Source: Rhodococcus coprophilus NBRC 100603 (lineage in GTDB: Bacteria; Actinomycetota; Actinomycetes; Mycobacteriales; Mycobacteriaceae). From it: 64,000 nt of DNA. The first letter of the stretch is position 1. The number at the start of each line of letters is the position of its first letter. Both the position numbers and the translations under genes were made by a program. The stretch is from contig NZ_BDAM01000006.1 of the NCBI RefSeq assembly GCF_001895045.1, positions 1 to 64,000 on the forward strand, written 5' to 3'. The notes under the pieces were generated by a model. That model searched no databases. It was given only the letters and a program-made list of their open reading frames with translations, and was not told the origin of the DNA. Of the stretch, positions 1 to 8,224 are shown in pieces.

Positions 1-759
1 CGACAACGACAACGGCGCCCAGAACCGCGTATTCTCCAACGCCCTGCCCGGATCGGTGTCGTACGAAATCTTGATCTCGATCATCTTGTCGACCCCCGCC
101 ACATCACGCTCGGCCTTCGCCGCACCCTCCGCCACCGCCGGCAACAACTTCTCCGTATACAACTCCATCCCCTTACCCGAGGTGCAGATGAACCCATCAC
201 CCGCCCGGCCCGCATACCGCGCCACCACCGGACCCCCCGCCGCCACATACACCGGAATCCCACCCTCGGGCACGTCATAGATCGACGCCCCCTTCGCCGA
301 ATAGAACTCCCCCTCGAAATCCACCCGATCCCCACCCCACAGCTCACGCATCAACGCCACCGACTCCCGCAACCGGGCGAAGCGTTCCTTGAACTCCGGC
401 CACTCCCCCACATAACCCGTCGCGATCTCGTTGAGGGCTTCACCCGTCCCCACACCCAGAAACACCCGCCCCGGATACAGACACCCCATCGTCGCGAACG
501 CCTGCGCGATCACCGCCGGGTTGTACCGAAACGTCGGAGTCAACACACTCGTACCGAGCTGCAACCGCTGCGTGCGTTCCCCCACCGCCGTCATCCACGC
601 CAGCGAAAACGGGGCATGCCCGCCGTTGTGCCGCCACGGCTGGAAATGATCCGACACCGTCGCCGAATCCATCCCGTGCGCCTCGGCGAGCACCCCGAGT
701 TCGACCAGCTCACGCGGTCCGAACTGCTCCGCCGACGCCTTGTATCCCAACTTCAGCAT
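1..759 (-). CDS. fgd: F420-dependent glucose-6-phosphate dehydrogenase (3' end outside window)
   Basis: This enzyme oxidises glucose 6-phosphate to 6-phosphogluconolactone and reduces coenzyme F420, supplying F420H2 to other reductases. The first 253 codons are present. They read [20 protein letters not shown] and include [31 protein letters not shown] and [13 protein letters not shown], a near match to mycobacterial Fgd1 as I remember it (family about 335 aa). The fold is a luciferase-like TIM barrel. The ATG at 759 follows a GGAG about 10 nt upstream. The gene diverges from a DeoR regulator. The C-terminal quarter runs off the left edge. Other F420-type proteins in the window (LLM oxidoreductase at 45.5-46.4 kb, Ddn-like protein at 61.4 kb) are plausible users of the F420H2. 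Confidence 0.95.
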   Translation of the reverse strand, partial: MLKLGYKASAEQFGPRELVELGVLAEAHGMDSATVSDHFQPWRHNGGHAPFSLAWMTAVGERTQRLQLGTSVLTPTFRYNPAVIAQAFATMGCLYPGRVFLGVGTGEALNEIATGYVGEWPEFKERFARLRESVALMRELWGGDRVDFEGEFYSAKGASIYDVPEGGIPVYVAAGGPVVARYAGRAGDGFICTSGKGMELYTEKLLPAVAEGAAKAERDVAGVDKMIEIKISYDTDPGRALENTRFWAPLSLS

Positions 760-916
760 GTCTGTTCGTCTCCATATCGACATTTCGCCTCGCCGCGGAG
801 GAGGGGCATCGCGAAGTCGGCGCCCGGAGCCTCGGCGACTCTGGTGATGCTCACTATGATCACGCGAATTCGCGCATATACTGCACGAAATAATGCACAT
901 TTCGGAGCGTTTGTGT

Positions 917-936
917 CAATATCTGTGCACATATTG
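917..936. promoter_or_regulatory. 20-bp palindrome in the fgd/DeoR divergent promoter
   Basis: The 270-bp region between fgd and the DeoR gene contains a near-perfect 20-bp inverted repeat with arms CAATAT and ATATTG around CTGTGCAC; 16 of 20 positions are symmetric. It is AT-rich against its surroundings. It is the best candidate operator for the adjacent DeoR-type repressor and could control either or both genes. I see nothing else definite in 760-1029. Confidence 0.5.
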
Positions 937-1029
937 GAGTGGGTGCGCTATCGTCGCGCATCGCCGCGGAAGCCGTACCCACGGACATCCCGAAAGTGCT
1001 GGACGTCAGCAGAACCCCGGAGGAAATTC

Positions 1030-1800
1030 GTGACCGCGAATGCCAGGCGACGTGAGATCTTCCATCGAATGCTCGCCGACGGTTATGTCGACGCGAAGAC
1101 TCTCGCCGGCGACCTCGGAGTCGACGCGTCCACGATCCGGCGAGATCTCGATGCGCTGGCCCGTGAAGGAAAGATCGAACGCACCCATGGCGGCGCGCGT
1201 CCCGTAGAAGGCGCGGGACCCGAAGTGCCTTATGCCGCAAAGAAAGACGTGCGGCGGGCCGAAAAGGCAGCAATCGCCGCCGTAGCGGCGGCGATGGTGT
1301 CCGACGGCGACAGTGTCGTCCTCGACAGCGGATCGACCACCTACGAGGTCGCCGTGGCACTTCGTCACCACTCGTCGCTGACCGTGCTCACCAACGACCT
1401 GCGAATCGCCAAGTATGTGGCGAGTTTCCCCGAAGTGCGCCTACTCGTCACCGGAGGTGAACTGCTCGGGTCGGTCTTCACTCTCGTCGGCGACCACGCA
1501 GTGCGCTTCATGTCCTCGTACTCTGCGGACTGGACTTTCCTCGGTGCCGATGCGATCGATCCGCGCGCGGGCGTCACGAACACCAACACGCTCGAGGTTC
1601 CGATCAAGCGGGCTCTGATCGAGGCGGCGGCGCGCACCGTCCTCGTCGCCGATCATTCCAAGTTCGGCCATCGCGCACTCGCGAAAGTCACTGCGGTCGA
1701 GGACATCGACACCCTGATCTCCGACTCCGGATTGAGCACCGAGCAGCGCGACGCCTACGGTCCGGCGCTCGTCGTCGCCGAGCCACTTCCGTCTGCCTGA
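1030..1800 (+). CDS. DeoR/GlpR-family transcriptional regulator
   Basis: DNA-binding repressor of the DeoR family, 256 aa. The N-terminal winged helix contains GDLGVDASTIRRDLDALA and ends in the family signature IERTHGGA (about residues 20-58). The DeoRC sensor domain follows, with DSGSTTYEVA as the sugar-phosphate-binding loop. GTG at 1030 is chosen because AGGA lies about 6 nt upstream and the N-terminus then fits the family; the open frame continues to 616 without homology. DeoR proteins usually sense sugar phosphates, which suits its position divergent from a glucose-6-phosphate dehydrogenase. The actual ligand and targets are not visible. Confidence 0.88.
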   Translation: MTANARRREIFHRMLADGYVDAKTLAGDLGVDASTIRRDLDALAREGKIERTHGGARPVEGAGPEVPYAAKKDVRRAEKAAIAAVAAAMVSDGDSVVLDSGSTTYEVAVALRHHSSLTVLTNDLRIAKYVASFPEVRLLVTGGELLGSVFTLVGDHAVRFMSSYSADWTFLGADAIDPRAGVTNTNTLEVPIKRALIEAAARTVLVADHSKFGHRALAKVTAVEDIDTLISDSGLSTEQRDAYGPALVVAEPLPSA

Positions 1801-1826
1801 CGGCCCACCACCTCATCGACGCGAAA

Positions 1827-1881
1827 GCCCGACGCCCCCTTCCGATCCGGTCGACATTGCCGGAAGAAGGGGGCGTCGGGC
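1827..1881. terminator. Hairpin terminator between convergent genes
   Basis: A perfect 16-bp stem (1827-1842 with 1866-1881) separates the convergent DeoR and L,D-transpeptidase genes. There is no clear U-tract, as is usual in GC-rich actinobacteria. The arm core CGACGCCCCCT recurs in the terminator at 14083-14121. Confidence 0.8.
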
Positions 1882-1904
1882 GTTGTTCGCGTGAAGACGA
1901 AGAC

Positions 1905-2849
1905 TCAGAGATTCCAGTCGCCGAGACCGTCCCAACCGTTGAGGGTTCCGCCGGCGGTGTTCTGCACGATCACCGGATCACCCTTCTTGGAGTTCTCGAA
2001 GAACCATTTGCCGTCCTCGGTGCTCACGTTGAGGCAGCCGTGACTGACGTTGGTGTTGCCCTGCGCGTCCACCGACCACGGCGCCGCGTGCAGGAAGATA
2101 CCGCTGTTGGACATGCGGGTCGCATACTCCACGTACGTGCGGTAGCCCTCCGGGCTGTCGACGGGCACCCCGTAGGTCGACGAATCCATGTACATCTCGC
2201 GGAACTTGTCCCCGACGATGTACGTGCCGTTGGGGGTGTCGTAACCGGGCTTGCCGAAGGAGGTCGGCATGGTCCTGACCACCTCGCCGTTGCGCGTGAC
2301 GGTGATCGTCTTGGTGTTGTTGTCGGCCACCGTGACGAGTGCGTCACCGATCGTGAACGACGACTGCGTGTCGCCGGCCTTGACCGTGACCGAGGTGTTC
2401 GCCGGCCAGAATTCGAACGGCTTCCAGCGCACCTGGGTGTTCGACGCCCAGTAGAAGTGACCGCCTACGGCGGGCTCGGAGGTGATCTTGATGGCGCGTT
2501 CGGCCGCGGCGCGGTCGTCGACCGCTTCGTTGAAGCGGATGATGATCGGCTGCGCGACACCGACCGTCTCGCCGTTCGACGGGTTCACCGACGGCGCGGA
2601 GAACGGTGCCGGCTGCTCGGGCAGCAACTGCGGCGGCAACTGAGGTGCCCCCGGACCCGGCGGGACGACGCTCTGGATGACGTCTTCGACGCTCGGCACC
2701 TCCGGACCACCCGGCCACAACGGCACCGCGGCGGCGGGACCTGCGGCGGTAAGGGCGACTGCGGCGGCACCGGCGAAAGCCATCGCTACGCGTACGGACC
2801 GGCGTCCAGCGCGGCGGCGACGGTTCGACAAGACATGCTTTTCGACCAT
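1905..2849 (-). CDS. Exported L,D-transpeptidase with Ig-like domain
   Basis: Cell-wall enzyme that makes 3-3 peptidoglycan crosslinks or anchors protein to peptidoglycan, acting outside the membrane. It has an Arg-rich n-region, a hydrophobic stretch AMAFAGAAAVALTAAGPAAA as signal peptide, a proline-rich linker, an Ig-like domain (about 80-170), and a C-terminal YkuD domain. The catalytic motif is complete: FLHAAPW then SHGCLN, containing the nucleophile Cys. The order resembles mycobacterial Ldt enzymes. An upstream GTG at 2903 is also in frame; ATG 2849 gives a more normal signal peptide, but neither has a convincing ribosome site. About 314 aa. Confidence 0.9.
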   Translation of the reverse strand: MVEKHVLSNRRRRAGRRSVRVAMAFAGAAAVALTAAGPAAAVPLWPGGPEVPSVEDVIQSVVPPGPGAPQLPPQLLPEQPAPFSAPSVNPSNGETVGVAQPIIIRFNEAVDDRAAAERAIKITSEPAVGGHFYWASNTQVRWKPFEFWPANTSVTVKAGDTQSSFTIGDALVTVADNNTKTITVTRNGEVVRTMPTSFGKPGYDTPNGTYIVGDKFREMYMDSSTYGVPVDSPEGYRTYVEYATRMSNSGIFLHAAPWSVDAQGNTNVSHGCLNVSTEDGKWFFENSKKGDPVIVQNTAGGTLNGWDGLGDWNL

Positions 2850-2963
2850 TCCACAACCCATCATCGACGGTGTGTTACGACGCCGAAATCTTCGCCGTAA
2901 CACTTTCGTTACTGCTCATCAGACACAAGTGTATTCGAACCGGGCAGTTCGAGCACAAATACT

Positions 2964-2981
2964 ACCTGCGTTACCGCAGGT
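2964..2981. terminator. Short hairpin downstream of fprB
   Basis: ACCTGCG, loop TTAC, CGCAGGT: a perfect 7-bp stem 25 nt after the fprB stop and about 115 nt before the transpeptidase start. It may end fprB transcription or serve as an operator for the transpeptidase promoter. Confidence 0.4.
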
Positions 2982-3005
2982 CAGAGCGGTAGAGCCGCCG
3001 ACTGC

Positions 3006-4685
3006 CTAGGCGCCGGTACGCGACGCCGCGAGCATTTCCTCCACCGAGACGAACTTGAGCCGTGATCGTCCTGCGGCCGAACCGCGAGCCTTCTCCTGCT
3101 TGTCGATCTGCTGCCATCCGCGGTAGTCGACGTACTCGGGTCGCCGCTCGGCAACCAGGGTCGCAAGCTTCTCGCGATCGGCGACGGGTTCGGGCAGCTT
3201 TCCTGCGATGAAGTCGTCGAGAATCTGCTCGACGGTCTCGTTGGAGCACTGCTTGTTGGTGCCGATGACGCCGGTCGGTCCGCGCTTGATCCATCCGGCG
3301 GTGTAGACACCCGGCATCGGCTCACCGGTCTCGGGATCGACGACCCGGCCGAGCTGATTCGGCAACACACCCCGACGTTCGTCGAACGGAAGACCGTCCA
3401 CCGCGGTGCCCCGGTAGCCGATCGAACGCAGCACCAGACCCGTTGGGAGAGTTTCGGTCTCACCCGTGGGCCGGGCTTCGAGACGCCCGTCCACCTCGAC
3501 CAGCTCGTTGCGCTCGAGGGTGATGGAGTTGACGGCGTCGTCGCCGGTGATCTCGATGGGTGAAGCGAGGTAGCGCAGGACGATCCGCTTGTTTCCGGGC
3601 GTCGGGCTCTGCTGCGCGAAATCGGCGACCTGGCGCACCTTGAGCGCGATGCGGGGTTCGACTTCGGGATCGTCGACGAGTGCGCGGCTGACAGGGTCGA
3701 GTTCGACCTCGGCAGGATCGACCATGACGTCGACGCCTTCCAGGGCGCCGAGGGCAAGCAGTTCCGGGTTGGTGTAGGCCGCCTGCGCCGGTCCACGCCG
3801 CCCGACGACCACCACTTCCTGAATCGCGGAGTTGCGCAGCGCTTCGACGGCGTGTTCTGCCATGTCGGTGCGAGCGAGTTCGTCAGGGTTCATCACGAGA
3901 GCGCGGGCCACGTCGAGAGCGACATTGCCGTTGCCGATGATGACTGCGCGTTCGCCGGACAGGTCGAACGTGCGGTCGGCGTAGTCGGGATGGCCGTTGT
4001 ACCAGGCCACGAACTCGGTGGCAGCGAACGAGCCGGCCAGATCCTCACCGGGGACGCCGAGACGCCGGTCGCTGGACGCACCGACGGCGTAGAGCACGGC
4101 GTGGTGATGTGCGAGGAGTTCGTCGTGGGTGATGTGCGTGCCGACCTCGACGTTGAAGTAGCACTGGGTGTTCTTGTGGCCGATCGCGCTGCGGAAGACG
4201 TTCGTGACGCCTTTGGTGCTCTGGTGATCCGGCGCGACGCCGGCCCGTACCAGGCCGAAGGGCGTGGGGAGCCGATCGAAGATGTCGACCTGCACGGCGG
4301 AATGGGTTGTCAGTTCCTGCGCGGCGTAGCACGCCGAAGGCCCGGATCCGACGATCGCGACCCGCAGGGTTCCGAGGTCGGCGGGGATCTTGCGGCGGGA
4401 CCGCAACTCCGGCCAGTCCGGTCCGATCGGGTAACGCCGGTAGTACTCGGCGTTGATCTCGAGGTACGGCTCCTGGGCGGGGGTGAGCTCGTTGTCCGCG
4501 GCGATCGCGTCGACGGGGCATTCGTCGACGCACGCACCACAGTCGATGCATGTCTCCGGGTCGATGTAGAGCATTTCCGTCGTAGCGAACGGCGCTTCAT
4601 CGGGCGTCGGGTGGATGCAGTTGACCGGGCAGACTTCGACACACGAGACGTCGTTGCAACATGCCTGGGTGATCACATAAGCCAC
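3006..4685 (-). CDS. fprB: Ferredoxin-fused ferredoxin-NADP reductase (FprB type)
   Basis: Electron-transfer flavoprotein, 559 aa. The N-terminal ~65 residues are a bacterial ferredoxin with two cysteine clusters (CCNDVSCVEVCPVNC and CIDCGACVDECPVDA). An adrenodoxin-reductase-like FAD/NADP domain follows, with VAIVGSGPSACYAAQEL binding FAD at about residue 108 and VIIGNGNVALDVAR binding NADP. The domain order and length match mycobacterial FprB (about 575 aa). It should pass electrons from NADPH to iron-sulfur partners such as oxygenases. The start is GTG at 4685 after AGG about 9 nt upstream. It lies downstream of dodecin on the same strand, 128 nt away, with a KstR-like site in the gap. Confidence 0.93.
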   Translation of the reverse strand: MAYVITQACCNDVSCVEVCPVNCIHPTPDEAPFATTEMLYIDPETCIDCGACVDECPVDAIAADNELTPAQEPYLEINAEYYRRYPIGPDWPELRSRRKIPADLGTLRVAIVGSGPSACYAAQELTTHSAVQVDIFDRLPTPFGLVRAGVAPDHQSTKGVTNVFRSAIGHKNTQCYFNVEVGTHITHDELLAHHHAVLYAVGASSDRRLGVPGEDLAGSFAATEFVAWYNGHPDYADRTFDLSGERAVIIGNGNVALDVARALVMNPDELARTDMAEHAVEALRNSAIQEVVVVGRRGPAQAAYTNPELLALGALEGVDVMVDPAEVELDPVSRALVDDPEVEPRIALKVRQVADFAQQSPTPGNKRIVLRYLASPIEITGDDAVNSITLERNELVEVDGRLEARPTGETETLPTGLVLRSIGYRGTAVDGLPFDERRGVLPNQLGRVVDPETGEPMPGVYTAGWIKRGPTGVIGTNKQCSNETVEQILDDFIAGKLPEPVADREKLATLVAERRPEYVDYRGWQQIDKQEKARGSAAGRSRLKFVSVEEMLAASRTGA

Positions 4686-4737
4686 AGTGGATACCTGCCT
4701 GAAAGTGCCGGTGGGGTACGACGATCGAGCCCCAGAC

Positions 4738-4751
4738 TATAACACGTTACA
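4738..4751 (-). promoter_or_regulatory. KstR-like palindrome upstream of fprB
   Basis: TATAACACGTTACA fits the TnnAACnnGTTnnA consensus known for KstR, the TetR repressor of cholesterol catabolism in mycobacteria and rhodococci. It lies 53 nt before the fprB start. The fit is direct; KstR control is inference. Confidence 0.4.
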
Positions 4752-4813
4752 ACTCTGGTCGAGAACGCCGTTATCGTCACTCTAGCAGGGCATTTCAGTT
4801 CCTGAGAATAACC

Positions 4814-5038
4814 TTACCGGGCCAACTCGTTTCCCGACTCTATCCTGAATCCGATCTTGAGCGTGACTTGGGTATGCGCGACCTTTCCGTCGTCGATGTG
4901 ACCCCGCACATTGACCATTTCGAACCATTCCAGATGCCGAGTCTTCTCCGCGGCCCGCGCCACCGCCTTGGCGATCGCATCGTCCACTCCGGAGGTCGAC
5001 GAGCCGACCACCTCGATCACTCGATACACGTGGTTCAT
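4814..5038 (-). CDS. Dodecin family flavin-binding protein
   Basis: Small (74 aa) protein that forms a hollow dodecamer storing flavin or CoA in other species. MNHVYRVIEVVGSSTSGVDD, LEWFEMVNVRGHIDDG and VTLKIGFRIE match the dodecin pattern, including the flavin-stacking Trp in the EWFE segment. ATG 5038 follows GAGGAG with 6 nt spacing. It sits upstream of fprB, itself a flavoprotein, on the same strand. Confidence 0.92.
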   Translation of the reverse strand: MNHVYRVIEVVGSSTSGVDDAIAKAVARAAEKTRHLEWFEMVNVRGHIDDGKVAHTQVTLKIGFRIESGNELAR

Positions 5039-5061
5039 TCGTGCTCCTCGGGCTCACCGCC

Positions 5062-5079
5062 GAACACGGATTCGTGTTC
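5062..5079. promoter_or_regulatory. GAACACG/CGTGTTC inverted repeat upstream of dodecin
   Basis: A perfect 7-bp inverted repeat with a GATT spacer lies 24-41 nt before the dodecin start and 82 nt after the upstream esterase stop. It could be the esterase terminator or an operator for dodecin. Confidence 0.4.
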
Positions 5080-5160
5080 TGGTTCGGATACTCCCGCGCA
5101 CGCCAGGTCCCCGTGCCCGATTCAGCAAAAAACGTCGCTACGACGGCCGGGCAGCCGCAC

Positions 5161-6372
5161 TCACGCCTTGCGGGCCAGATCGCGCGCGAGCGCGCCGAGT
5201 CGTGCGAGTCGCAGGTCGCCGAGCGGCATCGCCCCGGTACCGAGGCGGTTGGTGACGAAAGCGAGCGACATCCCCGAATCGAGATCCGCGAATGCGCCGG
5301 AACCGCCGACCCCGTAGTGCCCGAACGCTCCGCGTGGACGTTCCCGGCTGGCGAAGATCGGCTGGTGGTAGCCGAGACGCCACGCCATCGGCACTCCCAG
5401 CACGTAGTCGCGACTCCGCACCCGGACCTCGTCCATCGCCGCGATCGTGGACGGATCGAGGAACTTCACGCCGTCGATCGTGCCGCCGGCCGCGATCGCG
5501 CCGTACATGCGCGCGAGCGAGCGTGCGGTGAACACCCCGTTCCAGCCGGGCATCACCGAATCGTGCACGGCCGGATCGCGAACGAGTTCGTCGAACCCGG
5601 CGGGCATCGCTGCCTCGACCAGTCCCCGCGTCGGCCCGACCCGGGACAGGACCGAGGCACTCACACCCCAGTCGAGACCCACCGGGTTGATCCGCGGGAA
5701 CAAGCGGGCGATGCGGCCACGCTCGTCGTGCGGGACCCGGTACCAGAAGTCGGAACTCCCGAGTGGACGCGCGATCTCACGCTCGACGACTTCGGTGAAC
5801 GGCAGGCCCGTCACGCGCTGGACGATCTCGGCGACGAGCCAGCCGTACGTGACCGCGTGATACCCCGAGCCCGAGTGCCTGCGACGATCGGGAACGGCGG
5901 CCGCGAGAGCGGCGACCGTCGCGTCGTAGTCCAGAATGCCGCGCTTGCCGGGGACGAGTCCCCGGACGCGATGCAACCCGGACCGATGCGTCATGACATC
6001 TGCGACGGTGAGGGATTCTTTGCCGCCCGCCGCGAATTCGGGCCAGTACTGAGCAACCGGCGCGAAGTAATCGATCAGTCCGCGTTGGGCCAGGCGGTGT
6101 ACGACCGTGGAGGCGACGCCCTTGCCCGTCGAGAACGACAGCGCCATCGTGTCCTGCGACCATCGGCGCGTGCGGTCGGCCCAGCCCGCCCAGACGTCGA
6201 GGACCTTCTCCCCGTGCAAGTAGGCGGTGAGCGCGCCGCCGCCGTGGTGCGGCTGGCGATACAGCGCGAAGAACCTGTCCGCCAGGGGGAGAAAGCTCGG
6301 ATGGACGTGCATCTCGGTCCGTGAGGGGAGGGCGCCGTAGCCCTCTTCGGTCAGCACTGCTCCGGTCGTCAT
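5161..6372 (-). CDS. Serine hydrolase of the beta-lactamase/esterase (EstB) family
   Basis: Probable carboxylesterase with the class C beta-lactamase fold, 403 aa. The nucleophile motif S-x-x-K is in SFSTGKG (about residue 82-88). A tyrosine-containing second motif lies near YHAVTYGWLV, and the third element is in FGHYGVGGSGAF near the end. No signal peptide is seen, so it is likely cytoplasmic. ATG 6372 is chosen because GGGAG lies 7 nt upstream; GTG 6378 is also in frame. Mycobacterial relatives are called lipases or esterases; the substrate here is unknown. Confidence 0.85.
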   Translation of the reverse strand: MTTGAVLTEEGYGALPSRTEMHVHPSFLPLADRFFALYRQPHHGGGALTAYLHGEKVLDVWAGWADRTRRWSQDTMALSFSTGKGVASTVVHRLAQRGLIDYFAPVAQYWPEFAAGGKESLTVADVMTHRSGLHRVRGLVPGKRGILDYDATVAALAAAVPDRRRHSGSGYHAVTYGWLVAEIVQRVTGLPFTEVVEREIARPLGSSDFWYRVPHDERGRIARLFPRINPVGLDWGVSASVLSRVGPTRGLVEAAMPAGFDELVRDPAVHDSVMPGWNGVFTARSLARMYGAIAAGGTIDGVKFLDPSTIAAMDEVRVRSRDYVLGVPMAWRLGYHQPIFASRERPRGAFGHYGVGGSGAFADLDSGMSLAFVTNRLGTGAMPLGDLRLARLGALARDLARKA

Positions 6373-6501
6373 CGACACACTCCCTCGGACATGTGACGAA
6401 GATTACGTGCGGACACCACCGAACGGAAGGGGTTGCGTACACGCTGTCTGTATTCCCGAGAACGCGCACCGAGGCCACGGACGGTCACAAGGGCGGTCGG
6501 G

Positions 6502-7032
6502 TCACAAGGGTGAGGGCGTCACGTAACGGAACGCACCGGCCAGAACGCAACCCGACCCCGCCGTGAGGTTGAACGCCGCGGCGAGGTTCCCTTCGCACAA
6601 CACCGGATCATCGGCATCACCGACGAAGGCCTGAGAAGCCGGTCCGGTGACGATCACCGCGATACCGGGCTCGTCGAGCATTCCGAGTGCGAGGGAGTCT
6701 GCTCCGTACCCGACTGCCAGGAGCCGTCCCGCGCGGCTCTCACCGGCCCCGGCTCCGCCGTCGAAACCCGCGGCCGCGACGGTCGCACCGTCCACGGCAT
6801 CAGCGAATCCGACGCCGCCCGCGCCGAGGCTCCACGCCCCGCCCGTACCGTCCGTCGTCGACCCGCACGCCTCGGCGTCCTGGACCCGGGTCAGCTCGGC
6901 GGGGGCACCCGGCGGGGCCGCGCACGTGGTGGCGGCGAGCGCGGACCCCGGGACGATCAGGCCCGCCCCGACGACGGCAGCACCGATCACACCGGCACCG
7001 AACAGCCGACCCGACATCCACGCACGAGACAC
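6502..7032 (-). CDS. Secreted protein of unknown function
   Basis: A 176-aa protein with a clear signal peptide (RLFGAGVIGAAVVGAGL, cleavage probably after SALA). The mature part is small, Gly/Ala-rich and has four cysteines (TTCAAPP, EACGS, LCEGN, SGCVL) that could form two disulfides. GTG 7032 is used because AGGAGG precedes it by about 9 nt. I do not recognise a characterised family; it resembles short exported proteins restricted to mycolic-acid actinobacteria, possibly DUF6764. Confidence 0.75.
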   Translation of the reverse strand: MSRAWMSGRLFGAGVIGAAVVGAGLIVPGSALAATTCAAPPGAPAELTRVQDAEACGSTTDGTGGAWSLGAGGVGFADAVDGATVAAAGFDGGAGAGESRAGRLLAVGYGADSLALGMLDEPGIAVIVTGPASQAFVGDADDPVLCEGNLAAAFNLTAGSGCVLAGAFRYVTPSPL

Positions 7033-7166
7033 TGTGACGATCCTCCTGACACTCCGGTGAAGAGCTTTCCGGACAGTCTATGGACGCCGCGAAGAACCCG
7101 TACTCCGGCGAGGTAACGACCGGGGAGCAATTCGCTGCGGTGAAACCGCCTCGCGCACCGGAATTC

Positions 7167-8222
7167 TCAGCTCGTCATCTTTCGGTCCGTGTCGCGCGAC
7201 GGTTGTACCCGCTTGGGCTCACCTGGCATCTTCGGATGAGTCGGCGGATACGGCAGATCGCCGAGACCGTCCGCGGCATCCCGATCCGCCATCTCGAGCA
7301 ACACGTCGAGGGAATGCGCGTGGTCGTCGAGCTCGGCCATCGGATCGCCGCGGCGCGCGAGCAGGTCGGGCACCGTCGCAATGGTGAAATCGTCGGGCTC
7401 GGCGTCCGCCAGTTCGTCCCACGTCAACGGAGTGGATACGGTCGCGATCGGGGTGCGGCGCACCGAATAGGCAGACGCGATCGTCTTGTCGCGCGCGTTC
7501 TGGTTGTAGTCGAGGAACAAGCGGTCCCCCCGCTCTTCCTTCCACCACGAGGTCGTCGCACGACCGTCGCTGCGACGCTCGATCTCACGCAGCAGCGCGA
7601 TTCCGGCACGACGCACGCCGACGAAATCCCACTCCGGCACGATGCGCAGGTAGATGTGCAGCCCACGACCTCCCGAGGTCTTCGGAAATCCGGTGAGCCC
7701 CAGCTCGTCGAACAGCGGTCGCACCACCTCGAGTGCGACGGTGCGCGCATCGGCGAAGCCCGTCCCGTCCGGCGGGTCGAGATCGATGCGGAGTTCGTCG
7801 GGCCGGTCCACGTCGCCGCAGCGCACCGCCCAGGGATGGAAGGTGACCGTGCCGAGATTCGCCGCCCACACCACGTCGGCGGCGCTGCGCACCCGCAGCG
7901 CGTCCGCGGTACGGCCCGACGGGAAGGTGATCTCGCACGTCGCGACGTGGTCCGGTCGCTTCGCGGGCGCCCGCTTCTGATAGATCTCCTCGCCGCCGAT
8001 CCCGTCGGGGAACCGCTGGAGGTGAGTGGGCCGGTCGCGCAGCGCCCCGAGAAGTGGGGCCCCGAGTTCGGTGGTGACCGTGCGGTAGTACTCCACCAGG
8101 TGCCGTTTCGTGCCGCCGGAGGAGCCGAGTTCCGGGAAGTAGACCTTGTCCGGGTTCGACAACCGCACCGGAACTCCGTCGACGTCGAGTTCCTCCGCGG
8201 GTGAGCGTTGGGCAGCGGCCAC
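7167..8222 (-). CDS. LigD-type polymerase/primase domain protein (stand-alone)
   Basis: Archaeo-eukaryotic primase-type polymerase of the kind fused in LigD, here on its own (351 aa). It would add nucleotides at DNA ends or gaps during end joining or excision repair. The catalytic segment ELRIDLDPPDGTGF carries the metal-binding DxD, and KTSGGRGLHIY is the conserved SGGxGxH motif. YNQNARDKTIASAYSVR is the late conserved block. GTG 8222 lies immediately after the ligase stop, so the two genes are almost certainly co-translated. Mycobacteria have a similar polymerase beside ligC. Confidence 0.9.
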   Translation of the reverse strand: MAAAQRSPAEELDVDGVPVRLSNPDKVYFPELGSSGGTKRHLVEYYRTVTTELGAPLLGALRDRPTHLQRFPDGIGGEEIYQKRAPAKRPDHVATCEITFPSGRTADALRVRSAADVVWAANLGTVTFHPWAVRCGDVDRPDELRIDLDPPDGTGFADARTVALEVVRPLFDELGLTGFPKTSGGRGLHIYLRIVPEWDFVGVRRAGIALLREIERRSDGRATTSWWKEERGDRLFLDYNQNARDKTIASAYSVRRTPIATVSTPLTWDELADAEPDDFTIATVPDLLARRGDPMAELDDHAHSLDVLLEMADRDAADGLGDLPYPPTHPKMPGEPKRVQPSRDTDRKMTS

Positions 8223-8224
8223 AG

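Noticed and set aside
6392-6407. CRP/GlxR-like site TGTGA-N6-TTACG before the esterase gene
   Set aside because: Only the first half fits the TGTGA-N6-TCACA consensus; too weak to call.
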